A DNA stretch of 64,000 bases from Rhabdophis nuchalis (lineage: Eukaryota; Chordata; Lepidosauria; Squamata; Natricidae): assembly GCA_039707465.1 (NCBI GenBank), contig CM077643.1:41313605-41377604 (forward strand), in the 5' to 3' direction. Shown here piece after piece: positions 10,800 through 21,612 of the stretch. Every line of letters starts with the position of its first letter. The stretch's first letter is position 1. Below the pieces are notes generated by a model. The model was not told the DNA's origin and made no database searches. It worked only from the letters and a program-made list of their open reading frames with translations. Both the position numbers and the translations under genes were made by a program.

Positions 10800-11658
10800 G
10801 TTTAGCTGTTAAAATCCGTGCCAATAAAATGGCGTTTTTAGGGTGGGGCTGGTAGGCAGATCAGGAGTCCAAAGTTCTTAAAGTTGTATAGCTGCAAAAT
10901 TCAGAAACCAGTAGAGAAACACTTTTCCAACTCCATAGGTATAATAACGAAGGCAATCCAGAAAGGAAAACACAAATCCAAAAAAAGAAAATTCTTCATC
11001 AATAATTAGAGGAAGTCCAAATCACAAAGAGACACTGGTAATTTTCCATAGGTCATAGTCAGTCGGGGACAAAGAGAAGCCATTTTCCGCCCAAACTCAG
11101 AGCCCGAGGGAGAAAGCGGTTAAAAAGCAAAAAAGAAACTGTTTCAGCCAGACCTAGAGACATAATTGCAACAAGCCGCAAAGTACTTTCCCTTGTTAAA
11201 GACCATCCAGATTAAAAGTTTCCGATTCCTCTCAACGAGGCATTTCCGAGTGCCGCTTTTAGTCCAAGGGGGGTTTTTTGGAAACAAACACCCCCCTCCA
11301 GTCCCTTTCAGCCCGGCTGACAGTACAGGAAAAAAAGTTTTAAACGCTCACTCTCCGCTCGGAGCTGAGGTCCCGAAAAGCCTCCCGACTCTTCCGATCG
11401 TCTCTCTTCATGGAATTAAATGGTGCCGCCAACCTTTGGCGAAGGGAAGACATGCAGTATGTCCTCTTCCGCCTAAGCCGAGGAGCAGGGTCGCTCGCCC
11501 CACTGCCATGGGGGGGGGGCTTCCCTGTCGAGCCGGCTTTACGGGAGAAGCCCCAAACAAGGGGCTTCTCGCCCCCGTGGGGGGGCAGGAAAAGGAACAA
11601 AGCGGCGAGCGAACCCTAAGTTCGCCCGTCGCCGCCGGAGCCGGAACCGGAAGCTCCC
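10800..11658 (-). promoter_or_regulatory. Leader/5' UTR of the HAL1-like element
   Basis: The upstream part (about 11,230-11,658) is GC-rich and contains many CpGs, unlike its surroundings. It begins directly at the target duplication. In L1 elements the 5' UTR carries the internal polymerase II promoter; that role is inferred from position and composition. The open frames inside it on both strands have no family features. Confidence 0.55.
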
Positions 11659-12140
11659 GGTGTTAATTATCATCTTCAAAGCGCTCCATGGCACGGATCC
11701 TGGCTATTTGCGAGACCGCCTCCTACCACATACCTCCCTTCGACCTGTCCACTCCCACAGGGAGGGCTTCCTCAGGGTGCCGTCTGCCGGTCAATGCCGG
11801 CTGGTGGCTCCCAGGGGAAGGGCCTTCTCTGTGGTGGGTCTGGCCCTCTGGAACGACCTGCCCCCTGATCTTCGCACCATTACTGACCTACACCTCTTCC
11901 GTAGGATGCTCAAAACGCATTTTTTCCATCTGGCCGGCCTGGCATAGATTAAGGGTTTAATTTTAAAGTTAATATTTTAGTGGTGTTAACTATTTTTAGC
12001 ACAGATTTTATTATTTAATTCCATTTTATATTATATGTATGTGTTGTGGTTTTTACTTTTTCTGTGCACCGCCCAGAGTCCTACCACGGAGAATAGGGTG
12101 GTATATAAATTTGAAAAATAAATAAATAAATAAATAAAAT

Positions 12141-12450
12141 TAATTGTTAAGCAGAGTGATGGCATTCAAGAAAAAACTGACCTTTTGTCTAGTTGTTCTG
12201 ATCTGAAGTTTTTTTACATCTTCACATCTTTTTCCAATTCTTTTTTAAGTCTCACATATAGACTTTTTTCTAGCATCTTCATGTAATGTGTCAGTCCACC
12301 CTCAATATACATTGTTTTGTAGATAACTTCCAATCACATACTTTTTCAAATTTAATTCATAACTGCAAAGTATTTTTCAAACAGCTATTGTTGGTTTCCA
12401 TGTATTATATACCTGGCATGTTACTACAAATTCTATTTAATGTGTCATAA
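12141..12450. other. No recognisable feature
   Basis: AT-rich sequence with nothing supported. Confidence 0.35.
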
Positions 12451-12622
<172 letters not shown>

Positions 12623-12719
12623 GGATACTTCCCACATGGATATTTAGTTCTGTATTTATTTTACTCAACATTTTTTTCTTAGCCAACCTCCTTCAAACAT
12701 TGGTCTCAGGATGAAATGT

Positions 12720-13028
12720 GTAGAACTTTTTCTCAAGAACATATATTGATTGAGCTACTTATGAAGAGGTTGAACTTGGTCTCTAATGAGACTCTGGAGG
12801 GGAGAGAAAGGACAATTTTAGAGACCAGGTTCAACCTCCTCATTTCTGTAGGCCTCCTTGATTTAAAAAAAAATGTATTCAAAGATCTTGGTGTTGAATA
12901 TAAATTACAAGGAATGAACAGTGATTGATTGCGAATCATCAGAATTTTAGTTCACCAAAACAGATCTCCCAATGAATAGAACCCATAAGTAGCTCAATCG
13001 ATACATGTTCTTGAGAAAAAAATTCTAC
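12720..13028. mobile_element. Unclassified foldback element with a nested hairpin
   Basis: Terminal inverted repeats of 44-45 bp occupy 12,720-12,763 and 12,984-13,028; the outer end reads gtagaa[c/t]tttt. Directly inside the left arm lies a second inverted repeat, 12,766-12,786 against 12,819-12,839, with about 20 of 21 positions paired. No convincing 8-bp duplication flanks it. A TA at each extreme end would fit a Tc1/mariner-type MITE. No transposase is encoded. Confidence 0.6.
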
Positions 13029-13950
13029 CATAGTACTTCTTGTATCCAGGAAAGACTTTATGTCTATAGTACTTAAGGCCACGTATTAGAAAACTGCATC
13101 AAAAGAAAAGAAAATATAAATAAAGGATAATTGTCACTTAAAATCTATTAGTTTCATTTAATAAACATCTAATTTATCCATCATCACTCAGACACAATGT
13201 GTAATATAAAAAAAACTTAACTGAAAGACATGATTTGGCACAATCAACTGGTCTCTCAACACTCAACCATTGATGAGCTGGGGTGTTATCGTGAAATGTT
13301 CTCCACATCTACTTGCTCCTTTAATGTGGCTTTGACACTTGATGAAACTGCAGCTCACAATGGCTTATATCTTTTAATAATATTAGTTAGTCAGAAAATA
13401 TTTGGCTGTCATAGTCTAACACTGCTTTCTTTTTGCAATGTGAGAATTGCATGGGTGATACAAACAGGAGGAATGGTGGAAGAATAGATGTCTCTCCCTT
13501 CTCTGTTGTGGTTACAGAAACTGGTGAAAAAAGAAAGGATGAGAAGTCAACAGAGCTGACAATGTGAAAATATGTGCCAACTCCATTAATGAAATACCAT
13601 CATCTGCATAGTAGAGAGACAGATATCATAAAGAACAACAGCAGGAAACAAGAGATATGTTTTGGTTAGATTAAGATAGAAGTCAGGGAATTATTCCAAA
13701 TGAGGTACAATTTTCAATTATTAAGGTCATTAAATTGTTTTCTTTACTGCTTCCCATGACACAAGGCATCTTAAGGCAACATATGCACATTTTTGATAAA
13801 ACATCATGAGAGAAAAGTAATAATAGAATAAAAACATTTAAAAGGAAAATAAGGATGATGATAACAATAGAAGATTTATGAATGAAAGCATTCATATATA
13901 ACATTGGCAGAAAAAAAGATGCCTTCCTGAAGATAATTATGGGTCATTTT
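13029..13950. other. No recognisable gene or repeat
   Basis: AT-rich sequence. The open frames at 13,230-13,487 and 13,683-13,904 have no identifiable features. Confidence 0.35.
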
Positions 13951-13962
13951 AAGAGCTTATTT

Positions 13963-14742
13963 GTTGTAGTAGTTGAGAAGTCATGTCTGACCCATTGCAG
14001 TCCCATGGACAACATTCCTCCAGGCCTTCCTGTCCTCTACCATCCTCTGGAGTCCATTTAAGCTCATGCCAACTGCTTCAATGACTCCATCCAGCCACCT
14101 CATTCTCTGTCGTCCCCTTCTTCTTTTGTCCTCAATCGTTCCCAGCATGAGGCTCTTCTCCAGTGAGTCCTTCCTTCTCATTAGGTGGCCAAAGTACTTG
14201 AGTTTCCTCTTCAGGATCTGGCCTTCTAAAGAGCAGTCAGGGTTGATCTCGTCTAAGACTGACCAGTTTGATTGCCATGCAGTCCAAGAGACTCACAGGA
14301 ATCTTCTTCAGCACCATATTTTAAATGCCTCCATTCTTTGGCGCTCAGCCTTTCTTATGGTCCAAACTTCACAGCCATACATTGCAACTGGGAAACCATA
14401 GCCTTGACTATATACACTTTTGTTGGGAAGGTGATGCCTCTGCTTTTAGTGTGCTGTCTAGATTTGCCATAGCTTTCCTCCTCAGGAGCAAGCGTCTTTT
14501 AATTTCTTGGCTGCAGTCCCCATCTGCGGTGATCTTGTAGCCCAGGAAAGTAAAATCTGTCACTACCTCCATTTCTTCCCCATCTATTTGCCAGGAATTG
14601 AGAGGGCCGGATGCCATGATCTTAGTTTTCTTAATGTTGCCAACTTTTGCACTCTCCTTCTTCACCCACATCAAGAGGCTCTTTAGTTCCTCTTCACTGT
14701 CTGCCATTAGAGTGGTATCATCTGCAAATCTGAGGTTGTTGA
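13963..14742 (-). mobile_element. BovB (RTE) LINE fragment
   Basis: Minus-strand translation in pieces gives the C-terminal part of the BovB reverse transcriptase protein: 'FTFLGYKITADGDCSQEIK' (near 14,500-14,560), then at the 3' end 'MRRKDSLEKSLMLGTIE' and 'RRRGRQRMRWLDG' (14,181-14,060). The 3' end lies near 13,963, directly against a 12-bp duplication (aagagcttattt, 13,951-13,962). Several frameshifts and stops make it inactive. Confidence 0.85.
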
Positions 14743-14815
14743 TAATAATAAAATTTAAAATGGAGAAGGGCGGGATATAAATTTAAATAAAATAAAATAA
14801 AAATAAATAAATAAA
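14743..14815 (+). mobile_element. L2 LINE, extreme 3' end
   Basis: 'ggagaagggcgggatataaa' followed by an (AAAT)n-type tail, so only about 70 bp of L2. It lies between the BovB and CR1 pieces of a composite insertion. Confidence 0.65.
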
Positions 14816-15280
14816 ATGAAATTCAATTGTGAAAAAAGTAAGGTTCTACATTTAGGCAAGAAAAACAAAATGTACAGGTACAGTATAGGTGGTACCTTGC
14901 TCAATAGTAGCAACTGCGAGAGGGATCTTGGAATCCTAGTGGACAACCATTTAAATATGAGCCAGCAGTGTGCAGCAGCTGCCAAAAAAGCCAACACAGT
15001 TCTAGACTGCATAAACAGAGGGATAGAATCTAGATCACGTGAAGTGTTAATGCCACTGTATAGTGCCTTGGTAAGGCCACACTTGGAATACTGCATACAG
15101 TTTTGGTTGCCACGATGTAGAAAAGACGTGGAGACTCTGGAAAGAGTGCAGAGAAGAGCAACCAAGATGATTAGGGGACTGGAGACTAAAACATATGAAG
15201 AACGGTTGCAGGAGCTGGGTATGTCTAGAAGACCTACAAGGTCCCTTCCAACTCTGCTATTGTATTGTATTGTATTAAAT
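14816..15280 (+). pseudogene. CR1 LINE, young subfamily, 3' part with internal deletion
   Basis: Encodes the region after the FADD motif (starts MKFNCEKSKVLHLGKKNK), through the conserved [12 protein letters not shown] block to RLQELGMSR. It then jumps straight to the 3' UTR 'agaagacctacaaggtccc'. About 0.3 kb of C-terminal ORF is missing, with 'ctag' at the junction as apparent microhomology. The tail is (TATTG)n. Confidence 0.85.
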
Positions 15281-15489
15281 AAGAGCTTATTTAAGCCAAT
15301 CCTATTCATCATTATGAATAATAGAACCTTGGATTTTCTGAATTAAAGGGTGGATATGGAATAGAGAGGAACTATATGATGTAATCTTAGAGAGGGAGCA
15401 GGATATTAATAAGATGCTATAAACAAATGCTGTGGTCACTTCTTTAATTATCTTTTTATTCCCTTTTTTCTTTCTTTGTACTGTTTCTC

Positions 15490-16128
15490 ACAGCTGCCAA
15501 AACAGCCAATGCAATTCTAGGCTGCATAAACAGAAGGATAGAATCAAGATCATGTAAAGTGTTAATACCACTTTATAACACCTTGGTAAGACCAAACTTG
15601 GAATATTGCATCCAGTTTTGGTTGCCATGGTATAAAAAAGATGCTGGGACTCTAGAAAGAGTACAGAGATTAGCAACAAAGATGTTTAGGAATGGAAAAT
15701 AAAACATAAGATGAATGATTGTTTGCTATTGGTTTTTTGCTATTGGTTTTTGCTATTGTGGGAATTGGGTATTTCTAGGTTAATGAAATGAATGATTGTG
15801 GTGGTTCCAATATCTAAGGGGCTGCCCCCAAAAGAGGGGGGTGTCAATATCCTTCTCCAAAGGACCTAAAGACAGGACAAGAAGCAATGGATAGAAACTA
15901 ATCAAGGAGAGAAACAACCTAGAAGTAGGGAAGAAATTTCCTAACAGTTAGAACAATTAATCAGTAGAATGATTTGCCTCCAGAAGTTGTGGGTGCTCCA
16001 AAACTGGAGGCTTTTAAGAGATTGGACAACCATTTGTCTGGAATGCTATAGGGTCTCCTGCTTGAGCAGGGGGCTGGACTAGAAGATCTCCAAGGCCCCT
16101 TCCAACTCTGTTGTTCTGTTCTGCTTTG
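15490..16128 (+). mobile_element. CR1 LINE, older 3' copy
   Basis: Reads from 'cagctgccaaaacagccaatgc' to 'cttccaactctgttgttctg'. It carries many substitutions and a local tandem duplication of a 'tttgctattgg' unit near 15,719-15,760. No open frame survives. Confidence 0.8.
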
Positions 16129-16129
16129 C

Positions 16130-16817
16130 ATTTTTTCTTAGCTCTCCTTTATATATGTTGTTATGTTTTTCTTTTATTCATGTTCAAATCTTCAATAAAA
16201 AATTATATATGATAGTAGATCCATATGGAGAGAGAGACTCACGTTCCAGAGGAAAAAACCAGCAGTTGGGCAGATAGCCCTGACGTCTTGGAGAGTACTT
16301 CTCCAGTTCTTTGCTTGCTGATGGAAGAGTTGCAAAGAACCCTTGTCAATATGATAAGAGATCCTTTTTTAACTTAAAGTCTACCAATCCTTTATATTAA
16401 TGAAAGAACATAGATTATTGTTGCTTTATTTGTGCTTTCACAACTTAACTTCACAAATAATTGAACACACAAACATTTATTTTTTTCATTTCTTTCAAAT
16501 ATAAATAAAAATCCCTGATCTTGACTTTTTTTTCAGCATAGCTGTAAGCCATTTTCTTCAGTGCTGATCACTTCAAAAAATTTTCTAAACAAATGATTGT
16601 AATCAAGATCCATCTGTTAAGTCATGCATCAAATATAAAATTAGTTGAGACCCACATTCAAATGTTCAAATCAAATGTAAGATTCATTAATTCCAAGTTT
16701 CCTAACTCATATTTATTAACATAACAAATCCACCAATGGCTTTATTTGTTTATTGTTCTTATTTAAGTAAATTGAGCATGGTTACCATCTTCTATACTGA
16801 ACAATCCATGGTTTACT
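16130..16817. other. No recognisable gene or repeat
   Basis: AT-rich sequence; nothing supported. Confidence 0.35.
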
Positions 16818-16828
16818 GAAACTTCCTT

Positions 16829-18477
16829 CTTGTTGTTGTTAGTTGCGAAGTTGTGTAGACCCATCGTGACCCCATGGGCAATGTTCCTCCAAGTCTTCCT
16901 GTCCTCTTCCATCCTCTGGTCCATTTAAGCTCACACCAATTGCTTCAGTGACTACATCCAGCCAAATCATTCTCTGCTATCCCCTTTTTCTTTTGCCCTC
17001 AATCATTCCCAGCATTAGGCTCTTCTCCAGTGAGCCCTTCCTTCTCATTAGGTGGCCAAAGTATTTGAATTTCATCTTCAGGATCTGGCCTTCTAAAGAG
17101 CAGTCAGGGCTGATCTTCTCTAGGATTGACTGGTTTGATCGCCTTGCAGTCCAAGGGACTTGCAGTCTTTTTCAGCACTGTAGTTCAAATGCCTCCATTC
17201 TTTGGCGTTCAGCCTTTCTTATGGTCCAACCTTCACAGTTGTACATTGCAACTGGAAAAACCATAGCCTTAACTATACGGACTTTTGTTGTCATGGTGAT
17301 GTCTCTGCTTTTTAGTATGCTGCCTAGATTTGCCATAGTTCTCCTCCCCAGGAGCAAGCATCTTTTAATTTCTTGGCTGCACTCCCCATCTGCGGTGATC
17401 TTGGAGCCCAGGAAAATAAAATCTGCCACTACCTCCATTTAACATAAGAACATAACATAAGAATAGCCTTGCTGGAACAGGCCACAGCCCATCCAGTCCA
17501 GTATTCTTTCTCACACAGTGGCTCCCCATTTGCTTCAGGGTATTCCCAAGCAGATGTCTTCACCTGCAAATGGCATTGAGAAATATCCTGCCCGGAGGGT
17601 GTCCTTAGGCATCCATCATGATAGCCATTGATACCCTTGTTCTCCATGAACTCGTCTAATCCTTTCTTAAAGGTGTCGAGGCTGACAGCTGTCACCACTT
17701 CTTCTGGCAGGGAGTTCCATAGACCAGTGATCCTCTGGGTGAAAAAGTACTTCCTCTTATTTGTTTGAGGTCTAGCTATCAAAAGTTTCATGGAGTGCTC
17801 CCTAGTTTTAGTGTTGTGCGATAGGGAAAACAGTTTTTCCTTTTCTACTTTGTCCACACCGTGCATGATTTTATAGACTTCAATCAGGTCACCTCTCAGG
17901 CGCCGTCGTTCTAGAGTGAAGAGGCCCAGCCGTTGCAGCCTCAGATGGTAAGGAAGGTGTTCCAGCCCCCTAATCATTCTGGTTGCCCTCCTCTGCACCT
18001 TTTCCATTTCCATAATATCCTTCTGAAGGTATGGTGACCAGAACTGTACACAATACTCCAGATGGGGCCTCACCATAGATTTATAAAGAGGCAAAATGAC
18101 ACTTGCTGACTTATTTTCTATACCCTTCCTAATGATCCCTAGCAATGAGTTTGCTTTTTTCACCTCTGCGGCACACTGGGTTGACACCTTCATTGAGCTG
18201 TCCACCAGGACACCAAGGTTCCTTTCCTGGTTAGTTGCAAGGAGTTCAGACCCCATCAGTTTATAGATGTAGTTGGGGTTTTTTGCCCCAACGTGCATCA
18301 CTCTGCACTTACTAATGTTGAAGCTCATTTGCCACTGGTTTGCCCACTCCCCCAGTGTCAAGAGATCCCTCTGGAGCTCCTCACATTCTCTCTCTGTTTT
18401 TACTACCCTGAATAATTTAGTGTCGTCGGCGAATTTGGCTACCTTGCTGTTTACTCCTTCTTCCCCATCTATTTGGG
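16829..18477 (-). mobile_element. BovB (RTE) LINE split by CR1
   Basis: BovB sequence lies at 16,829-17,438 and 18,458-18,477. The copy is flanked by an 11-bp duplication, gaaacttcctt (16,818-16,828 and 18,478-18,488). The left part encodes 'MEVVADFIFLGSKITADGE' and 'TTKVRIVKAMVFPVAMYNCE' (17,438-17,172, minus). The right part supplies the residues just upstream (QIDGEE). The CR1 at 17,439-18,457 therefore landed inside BovB later. Confidence 0.85.
17439..18457 (-). pseudogene. CR1-clade LINE, divergent subfamily, RT C-terminal part
   Basis: The minus strand is open from the 5' truncation point at 18,457 through the RT motif 'KFADDTKLFRVV' (near 18,400-18,430), [22 protein letters not shown] and RRATRMIRGLEHL. 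It continues to 'GLWNSLPEEVVTAVSLDTFK' and a C-terminal extension. It lacks the endonuclease and most RT palm motifs, so it is dead on arrival. The sequence differs clearly from the young CR1s here (LPYHLRLQRLGLFTLERRRL in place of [19 protein letters not shown]). The tail contains 'ttcttatgtta' units. Confidence 0.85.
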
Positions 18478-18488
18478 GAAACTTCCTT

Positions 18489-19617
18489 AGCCTTGATTAG
18501 CCAGCTAAGATTAACATGGGCAGTCAGGCTCAGTCATAGTGGGACATGGACTTTGAAAAGACTACTAAACATAGATGTTAAAAGATTTTAATCGCTTCCT
18601 GCTATGTGTTCATGGCTAGCTATTGTAGGACAGACAGCATTGGAATAATAAATTCTTTGCCAGATAGTCCTAATAATGTTCATTATCAGCCAGCACTGGT
18701 GTTCACCTGAACAGGATTTTATTTTATTTGTCATTTTATTTTATTAAATGTATTATGACCAGCCACCCTGAGTGGTTAGTTAGAATTTAATGTTGATAAG
18801 CGTATCCATACTGGGGTAGACAACTTTTAAATTGTTGAAGGTCACAGCTGAACTTCTGATTTGCTGGTGAGCCACAGGAGTCAGTCCCATAAAGTGCAAA
18901 TGTCATAACTGGAACTAACATTTTGGATGAAAAAGACAATAAACTATACTATCCATCTGGCCATTTTGCCATGAATTTTGGAGACAAGGATTTCAGCGGC
19001 ACAATCTTGAAGTAAAGTAGCCCATTAGGAATTGTGTGGCCATACGTGGTGACATATGGTCCACCGCCCATAGGCTGCTATCCAACTCAAATGTTCAACT
19101 AGGAGTACTGGAATGAAATAGCATTCATATTTATTTGAACACGTATACAATTCTTAAGAAAATAGAATGGATAACTGTACTCATGTTTAAGGCCTCTTCA
19201 ATAAATGTGTAGAGGGAGGACAAGTTTCATGAGTGTCTTGGGGCAAAATGGAAGTGGACAACACACGGTGAAATCTAGAAATCCAGCAGAGAAGCTTGTT
19301 CTCTGAAAAGCTCCATATGCCTCTCCCCTACACAACAGAATTTATTGGCCAGAAAAGTGACTTTAAAAACACCCTTAGCAAAGTAATGGTTGTAACATCT
19401 AATCAAGTTACAAGTGGACTCTGCTGCAGCCCGTATGCCAGTAATAAACAGTCCACCATTCTTCCCTAGAAAAATTCATAAAGGCAGTCAACATGTGAGA
19501 AAGCTGCATTCAATGTCAGCATCTCTTTAAAAACACTATGTAAAAATACTATATCTTACCTTGAATGTATTAAATCTTGCAATCTACCTCTGATCCTAAA
19601 GGTGCTTTTGAAAGAGG
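18489..19617. other. No recognisable gene or repeat
   Basis: AT-rich sequence of about 1.1 kb with no supported feature. Confidence 0.35.
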
Positions 19618-21252
19618 CGAATAGAATAGAATAACAGAGTTGGGATGGACATTGGAGGTCTTCTAGTCCAACCCCCTGCTTAGGCAAGATATCCTTCACC
19701 TCTTCAGACAAATGGTTATCCAATCTCTTCTTAAAACTTCCAGTGTCGGAGAATCCATAACTTCTGGAGACAAGTCTTTTCCAATACCAGGAAAGATTCT
19801 GGAAAAGATAATTAAACAACAAATAAGTGAACACCTAGAAGCAAACAAAGTAATAGCCAAAAGCCAACATGGGTTTGTCAAAAACAGATCATGCCAGACG
19901 AATCTAATTGCATTCTTTGACAAAGTGACAAAATTAGTGGACCAGAGGAATGCTGTTGATATAATTTACCTGGACTTCAGTAAGGCATTTGATAAAGTAG
20001 ACCATAATCTACTATTAGATAAAGTAGAAAAATGTGGGTTAGACAGCATCACCATCAGATGGATTCGCAACTGGCTGACCAACCGCACTCAATGTGTAGT
20101 CCCCAATGGAACTGCATCTACATGGAAGGAAGTATGCAGTGGAGTCCCCCAAGGCTCTGTTTTAGGCCCAGTACTCTTTAACATCTTCATCAACGATTTG
20201 GATGAGGGGATAAATGGGGAACTCATCAAATTTGCAGACGACACCAAGCTGGCAGGAATAGCCAACACTCCAGAAGATAGGCTTATGATACAGAAGGATC
20301 TAGACAAACTTGAACATTGGGCACTATCTAATAAAATGAAATTCAATTGTGAAAAAAGTAAGGTCCTACATATAGGCAAGAAAAACCAAATGCACAAGTA
20401 CAGTATAGGTGGTACCTTGCTCAATACTAGCAACTGTGAGAGGGATCTAGGAATCCTAGTGGACAACCATTTAAATATGAGCCAGCAGTGTGCAGCAGCT
20501 GCCAAAAAAGCCAACACAGTTCTAGGCTGCATAAACAGAGGGATAGAATCTAGATCATGTGAAGTGTTAATGCCACTGTATAGTGCCTTGGTAAGGCCAC
20601 ACTTGGAATACTGCATACAGTTTTGGTCGCCACGATGTAGAAAAGACGTGGAGACTCTGGAAAGAGTGCAAAGAAGAGCAACCAAGATGATTAGGGGACT
20701 GGAGACTAAAACATATGAAGAACGGTTGCAGGAGCTGGGTATGTCTAGTTTGATGAAGAGAAGGACCAGGGGAGACATGATAGCAGTGTTCCGATATCTC
20801 AGAGGGTGCCACAAAGAAGAGGGAGTCAAACTATTCTCCAAGGCACCTGGGGGCAGGACAAGAAGCAATGGGTGGAAACTAATCAAGGAGAGAAGCAACT
20901 TAGAACTAAGGAGAAATTTCCTGACAGTTAGAACAATTAACCTCTGGAACAGCTTGCCTCCAGAAGTTGTGAATGCCCCAACCCTGGAAGTCTTTAAAAA
21001 GATGTTAGATAGCCATTTGTCTGAAATGGTATAAGGTTTCTGCCCACGCAGGGGGTTGGACTAGAAGACCTACAAGGTCCCTTCCAACTCTGCTATTGTA
21101 TTGTATTGTAAATTATTCCACTAATTATTGTTCTGTCAGGAAATCTCTCCTTAGTTCTAGGTTGCTTCTCTCCTTGATTAATTTCCACCCATTACTTCTT
21201 GTCCTGCCCTCTGTTGCTTTGGAGAATAGCTTGACTCCCTCTTCTTTGTGGC
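19618..21252 (-). mobile_element. CR1 LINE, old copy split by a young CR1
   Basis: Minus-strand CR1 3' end at 19,618-19,783 ((AATAG)n tail, 'cagagttggga', 'ccaaccccctgct'). It continues at 21,112-21,252 ('gtcaggaaatctctcc' to 'ccctcttctttgtggcagcc'). The two halves are consecutive parts of the CR1 3' region. Confidence 0.8.
19784..21111 (+). pseudogene. CR1 LINE, young subfamily, 5'-truncated RT
   Basis: Open frame from the insertion point to the natural stop at 21,034, starting within the RT at 'IPGKILEKIIKQQISE'. RT motifs present are [43 protein letters not shown] and FADDTKLAG, followed by the C-terminal CR1 region to SEMV. The frame is uninterrupted but lacks the endonuclease and N-terminal RT. 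It is about 97% identical by eye to the corresponding part of the 31,951-34,818 ORF, so the insertion is recent. The first part of the computed frame (19,712-19,783) is antisense to the older CR1 and is not part of this gene. The 3' tail is 'ctattgtattgtattg'. Confidence 0.9.
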
Positions 21253-21254
21253 AG

Positions 21255-21400
21255 CCCCTGAACTTCGTTTGTTTTTCCTTGAAGACATTTCTTATGCAAG
21301 AAGCTTCTTCAATTCTCATTGAATGGTGGAGGATGGAAGGATTTATACTCCTTGCAGTCATCTGGTTGTTAGCACTCTTTCTGAGAGTCATTGAGGCCAC
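21255..21400 (-). mobile_element. Penelope-like 3' tail
   Basis: The minus strand matches the Penelope-like tail ('aagaagcttcttgcataag', then 'gaaggatttatactccttg' on the plus strand). It is inserted against the old CR1. Confidence 0.5.
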
Positions 21401-21484
21401 TTGGACATTTACAGCACTCTCTAAGCAGACAAAGTGTGTGCAAGAGTGAACCCGGCAGTAGTGCCAGTCATAACCCACCCCTGC

Positions 21485-21612
21485 TTCCAAGATTGGTAAA
21501 ATGAGGAGTCAGATTGTTTGGGGCAATATACTGATTCTATAAACAGCTTTGAGAGAGCTGTAAAGCATTGTGAAGTGGTATATAAGTCTAAGGGTTATTG
21601 CTATCTCTTCTG
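21485..21612 (+). mobile_element. tRNA-derived SINE, 3' part
   Basis: Contains 'ggtaaaatgaggagtcagat', 'ggggcaatat' and 'gtggtatataagtctaag', the body of the same SINE family as 36,667-37,136 and 57,263-57,482. The tRNA-like head is absent. Confidence 0.65.

Larger units (their letters stand above)
9674..11658 (-). mobile_element. L1-type element with ORF1 and no ORF2 (HAL1-like)
   Basis: A minus-strand insertion of about 2 kb flanked by ggtgttaattatcatctt at 9656-9673 and 11,659-11,676. In element order it has a GC-rich leader of about 860 bp (11,658-10,800), an ORF1 region (10,799-9952) and a 3' region of about 270 bp. That region ends with an AATAAA signal (plus-strand positions 9693-9698) and a short poly(A). 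No reverse transcriptase or endonuclease sequence lies between ORF1 and the 3' end. An intact-looking 5' leader with a missing ORF2 distinguishes it from ordinary 5' truncation. An internal deletion of one L1 copy, or copying of a spliced L1 RNA, are the alternatives. Confidence 0.75.
9281..12140 (+). mobile_element. L2 LINE, 5'-truncated, split by an L1-type element
   Basis: L2 sequence runs 9281-9673, resumes at 11,659 and ends with the 3' UTR and an (AAAT)n tail near 12,140. The two halves rejoin exactly across an 18-bp duplication. The first half encodes the C-terminal RT region (translation at 9285-9626), which breaks at a stop (cactgactgcc, where intact copies have a Trp codon). Confidence 0.9.

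Noticed and set aside
11166..11666. CpG-rich block as the promoter of a host gene
   Set aside because: It starts exactly at the 18-bp target duplication and leads into ORF1 on the minus strand, so it belongs to the L1-type insertion.
13981..14707. Two separate small genes on the minus strand and one on the plus strand
   Set aside because: The minus frames are consecutive pieces of one decayed BovB; the plus frames are its antisense.
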